A stretch of DNA of 64,000 nt from Cannabis sativa (Eukaryota > Streptophyta > Magnoliopsida > Rosales > Cannabaceae). The notes under the pieces were generated by a model. It was not told where the DNA came from and ran no database searches. It was given only the letters and a program-made list of their open reading frames with translations. Position numbers and translations under genes: made by a program. Location of the stretch: NCBI RefSeq assembly GCF_029168945.1, contig NC_083604.1, positions 63,194,211-63,258,210 on the forward strand, given 5' to 3'. Positions within the stretch are counted from its first letter, which is position 1, and every line of letters begins with the position of its first letter. Positions 44,889-57,932 of the stretch are shown here, piece by piece.

Positions 44889-46795
44889 TGTTGGATATTA
44901 TTTTACCAGGATCTTAGATCTAATCACAAGTATGTTGATTAACACCCTAAATATGAACTTCTAAAACGATTATAAATTAAACACATATAAAGTATGAGAA
45001 ACCTTACATTGAGTGCAGCGAAATAAAATATCTCCTTCCGTTAAGATCTCTAACCCTTGTATCATTTCTGTCGCAGAGTATTATCAAGATCTGAACCTAG
45101 ATCTCTTTCTCTCCTTTCTTTAGTGTTGAATCTCCTTCTTATTGAATGTCTTTCTTCACGATCTTCCTCAATATGAATGAGGTATCACTTGGTGTGTGTG
45201 GGCACTACTCTATCACTAAGAGGTTCGAAATTATTCAAGGTAGAAGAAGAGAGTGAAGGTGGCGGCTAGGTTTAGAGAGAGAAGGCTCAGGTTTTTCTCT
45301 GAAGGAAACAAGATGTGAAAGTGTTATTCTTCTTGAAGCCTTCACTATCTATTTATAGCATACCACATAGGGTTAGGTTTGAATTATTTGGCATTAAAAT
45401 AATGAAAATATCAGATGATAAACCCTATTAAAGTGGCCGGCCATGGCCTATTGGATTTGGGCCTCACTTTTTGCAATTTTGCTGTTTTATCATTTCTGCA
45501 TCTCATTTTCTCAAAAACGCCAATTTTCAAATTCAACCTTTTAAATGCCAATTCTAACTATTTAATAACTATAAATAATTATTAAATAATATTGTCATTT
45601 ATCATATTTATTAATTGAACCATACAAAGTATCTTAATTAACAAATATGCCCTAAAAACTCCTTCTTTACAATTTCGCCCTTACTTAGTGAAAAATTCAC
45701 AAATAGACATAGTCTAATTTGAGAATTATAATTGATTAATCAAAACCAATTAAATGAGTCTTACAAGTAATATTGTCTCAACTAGTGGGGGGACCATGGG
45801 TCTATATAACCGAGCTTCCAATAAGCAAATCAAGAATTTATAACCTAAATTCACTGACTTATTAATTCTTCGTTTAATCCACGCATAGAACTTAGAATTG
45901 CACTCTCAGTATATAGAACGCTCTATATGTTCCACCATATAGACACGTCATTAGTTATTCATTGTTATAACCCTAATCTGATCAATGATCCTCTATATGA
46001 ATGATCTACACTGTAAAGGGATTAAATTACTGTAACACCCTACAATGTATTTTATCCTTAAAACACTTAACCCCGTATAAATGATATTTCAGCTATGTGA
46101 AATGAGTACTCCACCATTTATTTTTGTTTGGTCAAGCTCGAAGGAAATCATCCTTTACTTTCTATTCGCCAGATAGAAGCTATAGATTCCATATTTATGT
46201 TAGCGCTCCCACTCAATTGCACAACCGTGTTCCCAAAATGTACGTATCACCCTGACCCAAAAGTAGGCTTAACTAACAAATCAAAGAACACGAATAACAC
46301 TCTTGAGATTGAGCCTAATCATATTAGGATTTAGATCATTTGATCTAGGATCAACTAGGCGATATTGACTTGAATAGATATTACGGTAAGTTTAATAAAT
46401 CTAAGTCAAAGTTCAATATCGGTCCCTTCCGATGCATACTCCATGCACCCAACCTGAGCTTTACTTTAACCAATGCTCTAGAAAGAACATAGCACTTCTC
46501 CAAATGCAAGTAAACTCTGTTGTAGATTATCATATCAGTAAAACCCTGTGTCTGATAAATCTAGGAATCTTTATTCACATAGTCATGTTTACTTTCCAAT
46601 GTGTTGACAACACAATAAACAGGATCAAGTATGTGAAAAGGGTTTTAGATGAATTTATAAATCAAATAGACAAGCAATTGATAAGATGAACCAAAACATA
46701 CACAAATGAATGAAAAATACTTCTGTTTCCTTATTGATGTTGAATAAAATGGATTACATTGAATTGGAGTTTTATTTAGGGCATAAAATCCAACA
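44889..46795 (-). repeat. Copia A 5' LTR
   Basis: A 1,907-bp LTR with TGTTGG and CCAACA ends on the plus strand. It matches the two surviving parts of the left LTR and is clearly related, base by base, to the LTRs of copia B. It is followed to the right by LINE-2 endonuclease sequence. Confidence 0.9.
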
Positions 46796-47254
46796 ACGCA
46801 TCTCATCGTAGGATTAATAGTATTAAAATTGTAAATTTTATAAGGTATGTACGAGTTGAGTAGCTTCCACTTTTAATTTATTAAAATACATGAAATTTGG
46901 AGAGCACGAACGAATCAGGGCATTTAATTCCAAAACTATAGAGGTCTGTGCCAACCCTCTATAGTTTCAAGCTACACCTCTCATGGCTCATGTGGAAGAG
47001 ATACAACATACTCCTCCACAGGGGTAACAACACTAGCTGGTTTTCCAACAAAGTAACCTTGATCCTTGATAAATATTTCCTCTCTTCTAGGGATGATAAC
47101 GTCACTTAATAGAGCCTTGGTCTTCCAATCCATGAGTCTAGGTGACTTCCCCAAGGATATTAGCTTGTCAACTTGTTGGGATCCTCCCCCCAAATGCTCA
47201 GAATGATAATCATCGTTCACTTTGGCACTTTCAAACAGTTCTTCAGAAGAGGTT
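46796..47254 (-). pseudogene. LINE-2: ORF1 C-terminus and ORF2 start, overlapping by ATGA
   Basis: On the minus strand the ORF1 frame (SSEELFESAKVNDDYHSEHL to VVSLPHEP) ends in TGA at 46983-46981. ORF2 begins with ATG at 46984-46982, so the two share ATGA. ORF2 then reads MRGVA, a stop where Trp is expected, and NYRGLAQ, which is the SWNxRGL opening of LINE endonucleases. The piece lies between copia A and the solo LTR and joins in frame, across that LTR, to the part at 58792. Confidence 0.72.
47250..47254. repeat. Target-site duplication AGGTT, left copy (solo LTR)
   Basis: AGGTT at 47250-47254 and at 58787-58791 flanks the split solo LTR. The LINE-2 reading frame is restored if the LTR and one copy are removed. 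Confidence 0.8.
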
Positions 47255-47846
47255 TGATGCGTGTCGTAAGCCACAACAAATTTACTATTTTTTTAATTCC
47301 AATACTTCCAATTATTTTAGTATAATCGTAAGTAAGGGCTGATCCCACAAGGACTATGTTTATTCAATTATTCACAAATTAGTAAGAATTAGGAAAAATA
47401 GGAGTTTTGAAGATTAGAATAAAAATAAAAATTAAAGAAAAGAACAAATTTAAAGTAAAGAATACGATATGAGAAACTAGTTAAAGGTTATTCGCCACCC
47501 TCAACAATCATTCCTAATTCCTATTAAAGAATGTAATTTTCAGTTTCCAATCAAACTATTAATCCCGCAGATAACGCTGAAGCAGTCAATTATCCCAATC
47601 TCCCTATTGTATGTAATCAAGGCGAAGCGCTCAATAATTAACTCTTTTACCTAAAGCAGTAAATCCATGAAGCATGCAATTTATTTAACTTAGATAAAGC
47701 ATTGAGATTTATGGAGATAGACTAATCTAGGCAACAAATCAATGAAGCATATAATTCATTTAACCTAGGTTCTATTCTTCATCACAAATTGTAATTTGTC
47801 ACAAACACTTAGAATCTTAGACTATTAGGTGAATAGTAATTCTAAG

Positions 47847-49738
47847 TGTTGGAATTTATTTTACCAGGATCTTAGATCTACTCACAAGTATGTTTATTAA
47901 CATCCTAAATAAGAACTTTCTAAAACGATAAATTAAACACATATAAAGTTTAAGAAACCTTACATTGGGTGCAGCGGAATAATATGACTCCTTCCGTTCA
48001 GATATCTAGCCCTTGATTCCTTTACGCGAGCATTATCAATATACGAACCTGGATCTCTTTCTCTGAATCTTTTATGCTGAAACTCCTTTGCTGATGATCT
48101 TTCTTCACGATCTTCCTCACTATGATTGAGGTATCACTTGATGTGTGTGGGCACTACTGTAATCACTAAGGATTTCGAAATTCTCAAGAGGGAAGAGAAG
48201 AAGTGACAGCTAAAGATAGGGAGAGAGAAGGCTCAGGTTTTTCTCTGAAGGAAAAATAGAAAATTTAAGTGTAAATTTCCTGAAGCCTTCACTATCTATT
48301 TATAGCATTCCACTAGGGTTAGGTTTGAATTATTTGGCATTAAAATAATGAAAAAAATCAGGTTTAAATTTCCTATTAAAAGTGGCTGGCCCTACACTTA
48401 GTGGATTGGGCCTTGCTTTTTGCAATTTTGCAATTTTAACACCTTTTGTATCTGATTTTCTCAAAAATACCAATTTCCTAATTCAACCATTTAAATGCCA
48501 ATTCTAACTATTTAATAACTATAAATAATTATTAAATAATATTGTCATTTATCATATTTATTAATTGAACCATAGAAAGTATCATAATTAACAAATATGC
48601 CCCTATAAACTCTTTCTTTACAATTTCGCCCTTACTTAGTGAAAAATTCACAAATAGACATAGTCTAATTTGAGAATTATAATTGATTAATCAAAACCAA
48701 TTACATGAGTCTTACAAGCAATATTATCTCAACTAGTGGGGGGACCATGGGTCTATATAACCGAGCTTCCAATAAGTAGATCAAGAATTTAGCACTAAAA
48801 TTCACTAACTTATTAATTCTTCGTTGAATCCACGCATAGAACTCAGAATTGCACTCTCAGTATATAGAATGCTCTATATGTTCCACCATATAGACACATC
48901 ATTAGTTATCCATTGTTATAATCCTAATGTGATCAATGATCCTCTATATGAATGATCTACACTGTAAAGGGATTAAATTACCGTTACACCCTACAATGTA
49001 TTTATTCCTTAAAACACTTGACCCCGTATAAATGATATTTCAGCTAATGTGAAATGAGTACTCCACCATTTATGTTCGTTTGGTCAAGCTCGAAGGAGAT
49101 CATCCTTTGCTTACTATTCGCCAGATAGAAGCTATAGATTCCATGTTTATGCTAGCGCTCCCACTCAATTGCACTACCGTGTTCCCAAAATGTACGTATC
49201 ACCCTGACCTAAAAGTAGGCTTAACTAACAAATCAAAGAACACGAATAGCCTCTCGAGATTGAGCCTAAACATATCAGGATTAAGATCATTTGATCTAGG
49301 ATCAACTTGGCGATATTGACTTGAATAGATATTACGGTAAGTTTAATAAATCTAAGTCAAAGTTCAATATCGGTCCCTTCCGATGCATACTCCATGCATC
49401 CAACCTGAGCTTTACTTTAACCAATGTTGGAAAGAACATAGTATTTCTCCAAATACAAGTAAACTCTTGTTGTAGATTATCATATCGGTAAAACTCGTGT
49501 GTCTGATAAATCTAGGAAACTTTATTCACATAGTCATGTTTACTTTCCAATGTGTTGACGACACAATAAACAGGATCAAGTATGTGAAAAGGGTTTCAGA
49601 TGAATTTATACATTATGTACATATAATCATGAAATAAATCATGTGAACCATGCAACATTAAATGTTATTTCTGATCTATATTAATAAGTAAATCTGATTA
49701 TATTGAAATGAGTTTTATTTAGGGCATAAAACCCAACA
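47847..49738 (-). repeat. Copia B 3' LTR
   Basis: TGTTGGAATTTATTTTACC to CATAAAACCCAACA on the plus strand. It is near identical by eye to 56033-57932, differing by scattered substitutions and small indels. Confidence 0.93.
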
Positions 49739-52050
49739 AACTCCCACTTGCACTAATATAAAACAAAAAGTGCGTTTCAAATAATCTCAACACCTTGATA
49801 TACAAATCAAGTGTAGTAGTAGTAAACTCCTCGTAATAGGATCTGAAAGGTTGAATTAAACACAACCTTTTCTCCACCATTACTCTTCCTTAATCACAAA
49901 ACCATTGATAATGTGAAATTCCTCTCTATATGTCTACTCTCTTGGGATACTGGATTCTATACCTTTGGCAACTACTTTTGGTTAATCAAGAAATTAACAC
50001 TAGTAGTTTAAGGCAATTTGGAATGGTGCCAAAGATGTATAGAACTTTCCTTAGACTCGAATAAGTACCTTTCCGCAAGCAGCTTTAACATTCGGTCTCT
50101 CTCGGTAGACCTAGAGACTTCGAGATAGGTTTTTACACTTCTCCGAAATCACTATTCCACCCCGCAGTAATCACCATCTTATCGTAAAGATTTACTAGCA
50201 CATAGGCAAATTTCGAAATCGATATGGTGTAGTCTAAGAGTTTTAAACACACCCTTATTGAGTAACATATAGTTCCTCTTCTTTATCTTAGGATTTACTT
50301 GATTGTCTTCCAATGTTCTTCTCCCCGGATTAATTCGATACCTACTCATTACTCCCACTCAACAAGCGAGGTGTCCGGTCTAAGGCATACAAAAGCATAT
50401 CTAAGACCTCTCACGTTGATGTAAGAAATTCTTTCATGGTTTTATCTTTTCTGGAATAGTTAAGACTTTTCCTTAGATAAATAAAATCTATACCTAAGAA
50501 GTTGTGAAGCTTCATAGATTGCCATTAGAAAGAAAATGCTTCAAAGATCTTACTAAAGTAAGTTGCTTGCATTAGAGTAAGTAATTACCAGGTATACCAC
50601 AAGCCATAGGTTTAGATAAACTCAAACCTATAATACTAGAACGGAAGTTTTGTTAAGTCCATAGAATAGACTTATTAACGAAAATTTCCTTTTATGTCCT
50701 TGTAATAGAAAACTTTAGGTCATTCCATGTGAATGGATTAAACCATAGTTCTATTGGCTTTCTTCTTAGTTTCTTATCTTGACAATCCATTACTTGTTTA
50801 AACTCACAATGGATTTTTATCACTTGTGTCTCCAAAGTCATAAGAAGGTGAGTTCCTAGAAACTCTCCCACTACGACAAGGTACCGTGAATTATGTCGAA
50901 GAAAACTAAATGGTATTGATCTCTTCGGTTGTGACAAGACAACGGTAGGCGGTGGGATCATCATATGTTATAAGATGATAGAACACTTTTGGAATCAAGA
51001 ATAAATATCTCCTTTATTTGCTACTTGTTTTTCGAGACTTAGTCATTTTCTTAGAAAAGTAGTATTTGTTTGAACAAACACTTTCTTATCTATTGACAAT
51101 GGGATGGTCCACCCCTAATCACTTAGAAAAGCTAACAAACCATGGTTAACGGTTCTAGCCTTTCTTAAGATTTTGATTAGGTCATCCATGAATCTAGTAA
51201 TGATTTACATTAAGTATACAACCATTACATCATTCGAAATTGTATTACCATAGAAGGATTTAGGCAACGACTAGTAACTAATCATCAACATGCAACTCGA
51301 AATTTACGGGAGGTAAGTTTGGATATAATTCAAAAATCAATTTAATGATCTTTGAACCGCATATCTACTAACTATTTCTCCACCCCTTTATCGGTTCGCA
51401 AGATCTTTAACCACTTACCTTAATGGTTTTAACCATTGCTAGAAATTTATGAAATTTTTCAAACATTTCAAATTTCTTTGCATAAGGTATAATCTAGAGT
51501 TATCGTTTTAAGAATACAACGAAAAACTCATATCCACCTTTGAATGTACATTCATCTCGCGAATGAGATGAACTACTTTCGGTGGATACGAGCATATTAA
51601 CTCTTTGCGAGATTGATCTTGTCAAATCCACTATGAACAAGATACAAATGCCATAGATTAAGAAATGTGGTAGTGTCTATGATGACATAGGTATAGTTAC
51701 ATCAAAGAGTTCTTAGAATACTTCAAGTGGATCCACAGTCACGAATACCTAACTCATATTCCATACAGTTCTTTAATCCATTAATAGAAGATGGATATTA
51801 AACACTTGAAAAAGTGTAACCTGTATTGTATTCGGAATTAGAAATATAAGAAAATTTCTATTTGGAATCTAAAATTAAAGTCAAAGACTTAAATTTATAC
51901 CAAATATTATGAGTAATTCTATCTTGGACCAGCACTACTAATACAAACTCTAAGTCAGATTTGCCCATACAAGTAGGAGATTTCTAAGATTGAGGATTTA
52001 TATCAATTGGGAATAGAATTTCGGGATTATAATCATATGCGTCATATAAA
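49739..52050 (-). pseudogene. pol: Copia B pol relic, heavily decayed
   Basis: Segments still align in order with copia A pol. 50330-50410 parallels the RNase H-proximal region at 39180-39240 (CTACTCATTACTCCCACT, AGGTGTCCGGTCTA). 51340-51420 parallels the integrase region near 40850-40920 (GATCTTTGAACCGCATATCT, GGTTCGCAAGATCTTTAAC). Small indels occur every few dozen bases, destroying all frames. The density of damage is far above that in the LTRs of the same element. Confidence 0.75.
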
Positions 52051-55000
52051 ATGACATGAAATGATTTATAGACCATTCATCCAATGATATGTTTTGAAAG
52101 CTAATTCGAAATGAATAAGCTAAGAGGAATTAGGATAATTTCGTTTAAAATAAGAATCCAACGATGCTTCGATTAGCGAAAGTCAAAGTAATCTTATTTA
52201 TATAATCTTATTGTTTCATATCATAAAAATACTAGTCTAAGGTGTCATCAATGGATGAACAGCTAGATGTCGCATATACAATATTTATCTTTCGAGATCT
52301 AACACTATTATGTATGTCTAATGGTGAAAATCCACTAGGGATTTATCTCATTAGATAAACAAGCCAAGTTAGACCAACAATGAAGATTCGAAATTAAACT
52401 ACAACTTAATAACGTAAAATAACATGGTTCAATATAAATTCATACACAATTCGAAATTATAAGCATATAGCAAGTAGGAATGACAAGTGAAAATACTAAA
52501 ACTTACAATCCTAAATAATTTCCAAGGTTTTCAACAAGGCGATATCGTTGTCCCGTTTAGGCGAGAGTCAAAGCTACCATTCATTGAATAGAGTTGTCAG
52601 CTCGTCTAAAATGTTAAACATTCTAGCAACCTTTTATTCGATCAAGATTGGAATTCAGCGTTGTCCCGTTTAGGCGAGAGTCAAGGCAATTCTATCTTAT
52701 GAGCTTCCACCATTGTTTCATAATTTGCAAGTCAAGTATGGTCGCCACCATTAGGGTGATCCATACCATACAAAACACTTACAAACTACTTATCATGCGA
52801 GGTTAAACGGTGCGAAATTGCTAATGAACGTTCCTCCATTAGGGAGGATTACTCACTAAAACAAACGCGGTGTAAAACCCACAATGGAGATCGAATGTCT
52901 CTTGATAATAAAGCTCATTATTTAAAAAGAGTTGTATTTTCTTTTATTCTCTTTATTTATTCTATTTATTTTAAATATATATTTATTTATTTAAAATTTC
53001 CAATTTAGAATGAAAAATTCTAAATATAAATTTTAATTTAATATTTATAAATTTTACTTAGATGGATATGAAAATAACATGAATTATTTCCATCTTAGTA
53101 ATAATTTCCAATAAATATTTAGAAAAAAAATATTTAAGTTGTTACAAAATTAATTTAAATTAATTTACAACTCAAATTTAATTTTCCATAAATATATATT
53201 GCATTTCGAAAAATTAAAGTATATAAGAATACAATTTTCGAAAAATGCATATTAAAATAAAAATAAATCCCGGAAAAAATTATTCTAATTTAATGTTGGC
53301 CCAAAATTAATTAATAAAATTAATTTACAACAAAAAATATAATTTTCCTATTTAATTAAATATATAAGAAAAATTACAAATATTTAAGTATGATGATGAA
53401 AATCAACTTAAATATTAATTTTCTATTTAATTAAATACACTAGAAAAATACTTCAAGCAAAAATATCACCTATCTAGATTTTCCTTTGACTAATTAATTC
53501 TATTTCTAATAATATACTTTAATTCAATTTATTTTAAATTAATCAATAAATGAAAAAATCATTGATTTAAGTTGATCCAAGAATTAATTAAAATAATTAA
53601 TTTACAACTTAATCTATTTTTCAAGATAAAATTCGAAATTCTAGCATTTAAGAAATGCAATTTCGAAAATTGATTAATAAAATAAAGAAAAAAATATATT
53701 TTGAAAATTATTTAAATTTAGTTGAAAAAATAAATTTCAACTAAAAATAATTTTCTATTTAATTAAATGTCATGAAAAAGAAATATTTAAGTATGATGAT
53801 AAAAATCAACTTAGATATTTAATTTTCAAATTAATTAAATGTATTAAATTCAAGAAATAAATAATTAAGTGTAGAGAAGGCTTAATTATTAATCTCTAGT
53901 TTAATACTAGGAAAAAATATACTTAAAATAAATTGTACCAAAATTAATTATTTAAATAATTAATTTCACAATGTATAATATTTTCCTATTTAATATTAGA
54001 AATAATAAGTAGTCTAGAAATAACTATCTAGAAAATATCTTATTTGACTAAGTATCTTTTCCACAAAATTTGAAAAAATATCTAATTTAAGTTGTATTAG
54101 AAAAAAATCTAGAACTTAAATATTTTTCAAATTTAAATTTAATTAAATATCAAAAATTAAGTTGTAACCACTTAATTTGAAAATATTCCATTTTAAGTTA
54201 ATATTCGAAAAAGATATTAACTTAAAAAATATCTAAAGAATCTTAATAACCAATGCCTAAAATTCCTCAACTTAATTTTGAAATTTTGAATTCAAAGATA
54301 TTCGCATTTAAGTTGGTTAGTTGAAGATAACTAAATATCAACTTAAATAGGAATATTTAATGAAAAATTTAAATTAAGTTCCGTAAAGAATCTAGATGGT
54401 TATAATTCTATATTTAATTAAATACAAGAAAATACACACAAGCTTTAGCTTAGAATAAAAAAAATTCTTTAAACTATGTTTTTCTTAAATTAATTTCAAA
54501 ATAAATGAAATTAATTATGTTGCTAATCAATTTTAATTAGGTTAAACTAGTGTAATTAACCTAGCATACTCATTCAAATCGTGCAAATGGGCCTTCACAA
54601 TTGGGGTGGTTTGTGTGAGGGGTGTGGGTTCAAGTATGTCGTACCCACTTCTATGGCTCCCAACTCTCACACAAGGCCCAAAAGAGAGGAATTTAACCTT
54701 AATAAGAACAATTTGTTATTAATTGAATAAGCCTCAATAACTAAATGGGCCTAAATAAATTCTATCAAGAACTATGATAATTTATTTTAGCAACAACAAC
54801 CTATATGTATCTATAATCAAATTAAACACATAGTGCTCACACGGGCACACTTTGGATGGGTCCTATCATGTTGCTAGGTCATACACGGATGAAAGAAGAT
54901 TGTAAATATACACCGTTACAAATTATTATCTTGACCAAGGGAGCCATCGGATCATTAGATACGGCAAAAATAGCTATGGCTATTTGCAATCAAGTAATAA

Positions 55001-56013
55001 TAGGTTTTGAAAACTTACAAACAAGCTAAAACACATACTCTGACGGGGTTAGGTTTGGATAGTTGGAAGTAGGATTTATTTAATTTTAAATAAATAATTT
55101 CGAATAAATAAATAATTAAATTAAAAAAAAATTTAATATTCGAAAAATAATTTAAAAAAAATTAATTTCGGAATTTAAAATTAAATTTCGAAAATAAAAA
55201 AAAATTTAAAATTAAACCTACTTTTTATCTTATATCTATTTAAAATTACATGATTATAAATGTCTATTTTAAATTTAAATAAGGTCAAAATATCTTAAAA
55301 AGATTTAAAAAAAATCTTAAAAGATAAAGATATTTTTAAATATCTTAAAAGATAAGATATTTTAAAATATCTTAAAAGATTTTATAAATATCTTAAAAGA
55401 TATTTTTAAAATATCTTAAATATCTTAAAAGATATTATAAATATCTAAAAATCGACCTTAAATTTAAAAAATATAATCAAATTTAAAAATAAGATAGATT
55501 TTTAAGCAAAAAGACAAATACTAATTCTATTCGAATTCAAATTACACTAATATCTTGAATTAATTTAAAAAAAATTAAATTAATTCAAAATGATAATTAG
55601 AATTGAATTAGGAATAGTAATAGTATATATACAAAACCATACAAAAAATTGGAAGTTAATTCCATGAAAAAGTATGAAAAATTGAAGAAAAAGGAAAAAA
55701 TCCGAAACTGTACGGACAGTTCTGCGATCGTGCGAAACTATCAAGACAAAATTTCCCGATTTTGTCAAATCTTTCAAAAAATCATAACTAATTCAAATAA
55801 AATCCAAATTGAGTTCTGTAAAAGGCTAACTTGCTTAATTTTTTCCATACTATCCAATAAAAATAATTCCAGAAACGAAATAACAATTATTTTTCACGAA
55901 AATTTCACAATCATCAATCAATCATCAAATAACACTCAATACAACATGATACCATCCAAAGAACATACAAACAATCGTTTTAAAGTCCAAATTTCTTGCA
56001 AGTAAATCAATTA
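52051..56013 (-). other. Copia B non-coding leader with repeated GAGAGTC modules
   Basis: This corresponds to the copia A leader. TTGTCCCGTTTAGGCGAGAG plus TCAA occurs at about 52550 and 52660, and a weaker version (GATGCTTCGATTAGCGAAAG plus TCAA) near 52152, within a roughly 500-bp imperfect duplication (about 52130-52390 versus 52640-52910). The rest is AT-rich, with a TATCTTAAAAGATA-type simple repeat at 55290-55445. No frame is supportable. Confidence 0.65.
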
Positions 56014-56030
56014 CCATGGCTCTGATACCA
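56014..56030 (-). promoter_or_regulatory. Primer-binding site of copia B (intact)
   Basis: The minus strand reads TGGTATCAGAGCCATGG two bases after the 5' LTR, a perfect match to the plant initiator tRNA-Met 3' end. Confidence 0.9.
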
Positions 56031-56032
56031 GT

Positions 56033-57932
56033 TGTTGGAATTTATTTTACCAGGATCTTAGATCTACTCACAAGTATGTTTATTAACATCCTAAATAAGA
56101 ACTTTCTAAAACGATAAATTAAACACATATAAAGTTTAAGAAACCTTACATTGGGTGCGGCGGAATAATATGACTCCTTCCGTTCGGATATCTAGCCCTT
56201 GATTCCTTTCTACGTAGCGAGCATTATCAATATACGAACTCCGGATCTCTTTCTTACGAATCTTTTATGCCGAAACTCCTTTCTGATGATCTTTCTTCAC
56301 GATCTTCCTCACTTATGATTGAGGTATCACTTGATGTGTGTGGGCACTACCGTAATCACTAAGGATTTCGAAATTCTCAAGAGGGAAGAGAAGAAGTGAC
56401 GGCTAAAGATAGGGAGAGAGAAGGCTCGGGTTTTCTACGAAGGAAAAATAGAAAATTTAAGTGTAAATTTCACCGAAGCCTTCACTATCTATTTATAGCA
56501 TTCCACTAGGGTTAGGTTTGAATTATTTGGCATTAAAATAATGAAAAAATCAGTTTAAATTTCCTACAAAAGTGGCTGGCCCTACACTTAGTGGATTGGG
56601 CCTTGCTTTTTGCAATTTTGCAATTTTAACACCTTTTGTATCTGATTTTCTCAAAAATACCAATTTCCTAATTCAACCATTTAAATGCCAATTCTAACTA
56701 TTTAATAACTATAAATAATTATTAAATAATATTGTCATTTATCATATTTATTAATTGAACCATACAAAGTATCATAATTAACAAATATGCCCCTATAAAC
56801 TCTTCTTTACAATTTCGCCCTTACTTAGTGAAAAATTCACAAATAGACATAGTCTAATTTGAGAATTATAATTGATTAATCAAAACCAATTATATGAGTC
56901 TTACAAGCAATATTATCTCAAGTAGTGGGGGATAGCCATGGGTCTATATAACCGAGCTTCCAATAAGTAGATCAAGAATTTAGCACTAAAATTCACTAAC
57001 TTATTAATTCTTCGTTGAATCCACGCATAGAACTCAGAATTGCACTCTCAGTATATAGAATGCTCTATATGTTCCACCATATAGACACATCATTAGTTAT
57101 CCATTGTTATAATCCTAATGTGATCAATGATCCTCTATATGAATGATCTACCTTTGTAAAGGGATTAAATTACCGTTACACCCTACAATGTATTTATTCC
57201 TTAAAACACTTGACCCCGTATAAATGATATTTCAGCTAATGTGAAATGAGTACTCCACCATTTATGTTCGTTTGGTCAAGCTCGAAGGAGATCATCCTTT
57301 GCTTACTATTCGCCAGATAGAAGCTATAGATTCCATGTTTATGCTAGCGCTCCCACTCGGTGCACTACCGTGTTCCCAAAATGTACGTATCACCCTGACC
57401 TAAAAGTAGGCTTAACTAACAAATCAAAGAACACGAATAGCCTCTCGAGATTGAGCCTAAACATATCAGGATTAAGATCATTTGATCTAGGATCAACTTG
57501 GCGATATTGACTTGAATAGATATTACGGTAAGTTTAATAAATCTAAGTCAAAGTTCAATATCGGTCCCTTCCGATGCATACTCCATGCATCCAACCTGAG
57601 CTTTACTTTAACCAATGTTCTGGAAAGAACATAGTATTTCTCCAAATACAAGTAAACTCTTGTTGTAGATTATCATATCAGTAAAACCCTGTGTCTGATA
57701 AATCTAGGAAACTTTATTCACATAGTCATGTTTACTTTCCAATGTGTTGACGACACAATAAACAGGATCAAGTATGTGAAAAGTGGTTTACGGATGAATT
57801 TATACATTATGTACATATAATCATGAAATAAATCATGTGAACCATGCAACATTAAATGTTATTTCTGATCTATATTAATAAGTAAATCTGATTATATTGA
57901 AATGAGTTTTATTTAGGGCATAAAACCCAACA
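56033..57932 (-). repeat. Copia B 5' LTR
   Basis: A 1.9-kb LTR with the same TGTTGG and CCCAACA ends as 47847-49738. CTAAG directly follows at 57933-57937, the right copy of the target duplication. Confidence 0.93.

Larger units (their letters stand above)
28775..46795 (-). mobile_element. Copia A: Ty1/copia retrotransposon (Angela/BARE-like), with gypsy insertion in its 3' LTR
   Basis: The element reads on the minus strand. The 5' LTR is 44889-46795, the primer-binding site 44871-44886, a non-coding leader follows to about 42133, pol covers about 41830-38600, the polypurine tract is at 38571-38585, and the 3' LTR survives in two parts (38570-38342 and 29259-28775). The middle of that LTR, about 1.19 kb, is replaced by the Tekay composite. 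LTRs of 1.9 kb and the pol style suggest the Angela/BARE group; this lineage is inferred. It sits inside LINE-2. The flanking pentamers (minus TGCGT and GGTGT) match at only three of five positions. Confidence 0.85.
47847..57932 (-). mobile_element. Copia B: complete non-autonomous copia element, 10.1 kb
   Basis: Two LTRs (47847-49738 and 56033-57932) of about 1.9 kb flank a 6.3-kb internal region. CTAAG occurs immediately outside each (47842-47846, 57933-57937). On the minus strand an intact primer-binding site follows the 5' LTR and a GTGCAAGTGGGAGTT polypurine tract precedes the 3' LTR. The internal region is recognisably related to copia A but has no long open frame. It is therefore structurally complete yet cannot encode its own proteins. 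Confidence 0.93.

Noticed and set aside
28775..46795. An inter-element recombinant origin for copia A because its flanking pentamers differ
   Set aside because: Sequence on both sides reads as consecutive parts of the same LINE endonuclease, so a simple insertion with a mutated target duplication is more likely.
46128..49319. Short frames MVKLEGNHPLL... and MVKLEGDHPLL... repeated at 46128 and 49080
   Set aside because: They lie at homologous positions in two copia LTRs on the strand opposite to transcription; the similarity is that of the LTRs, not of a gene family.
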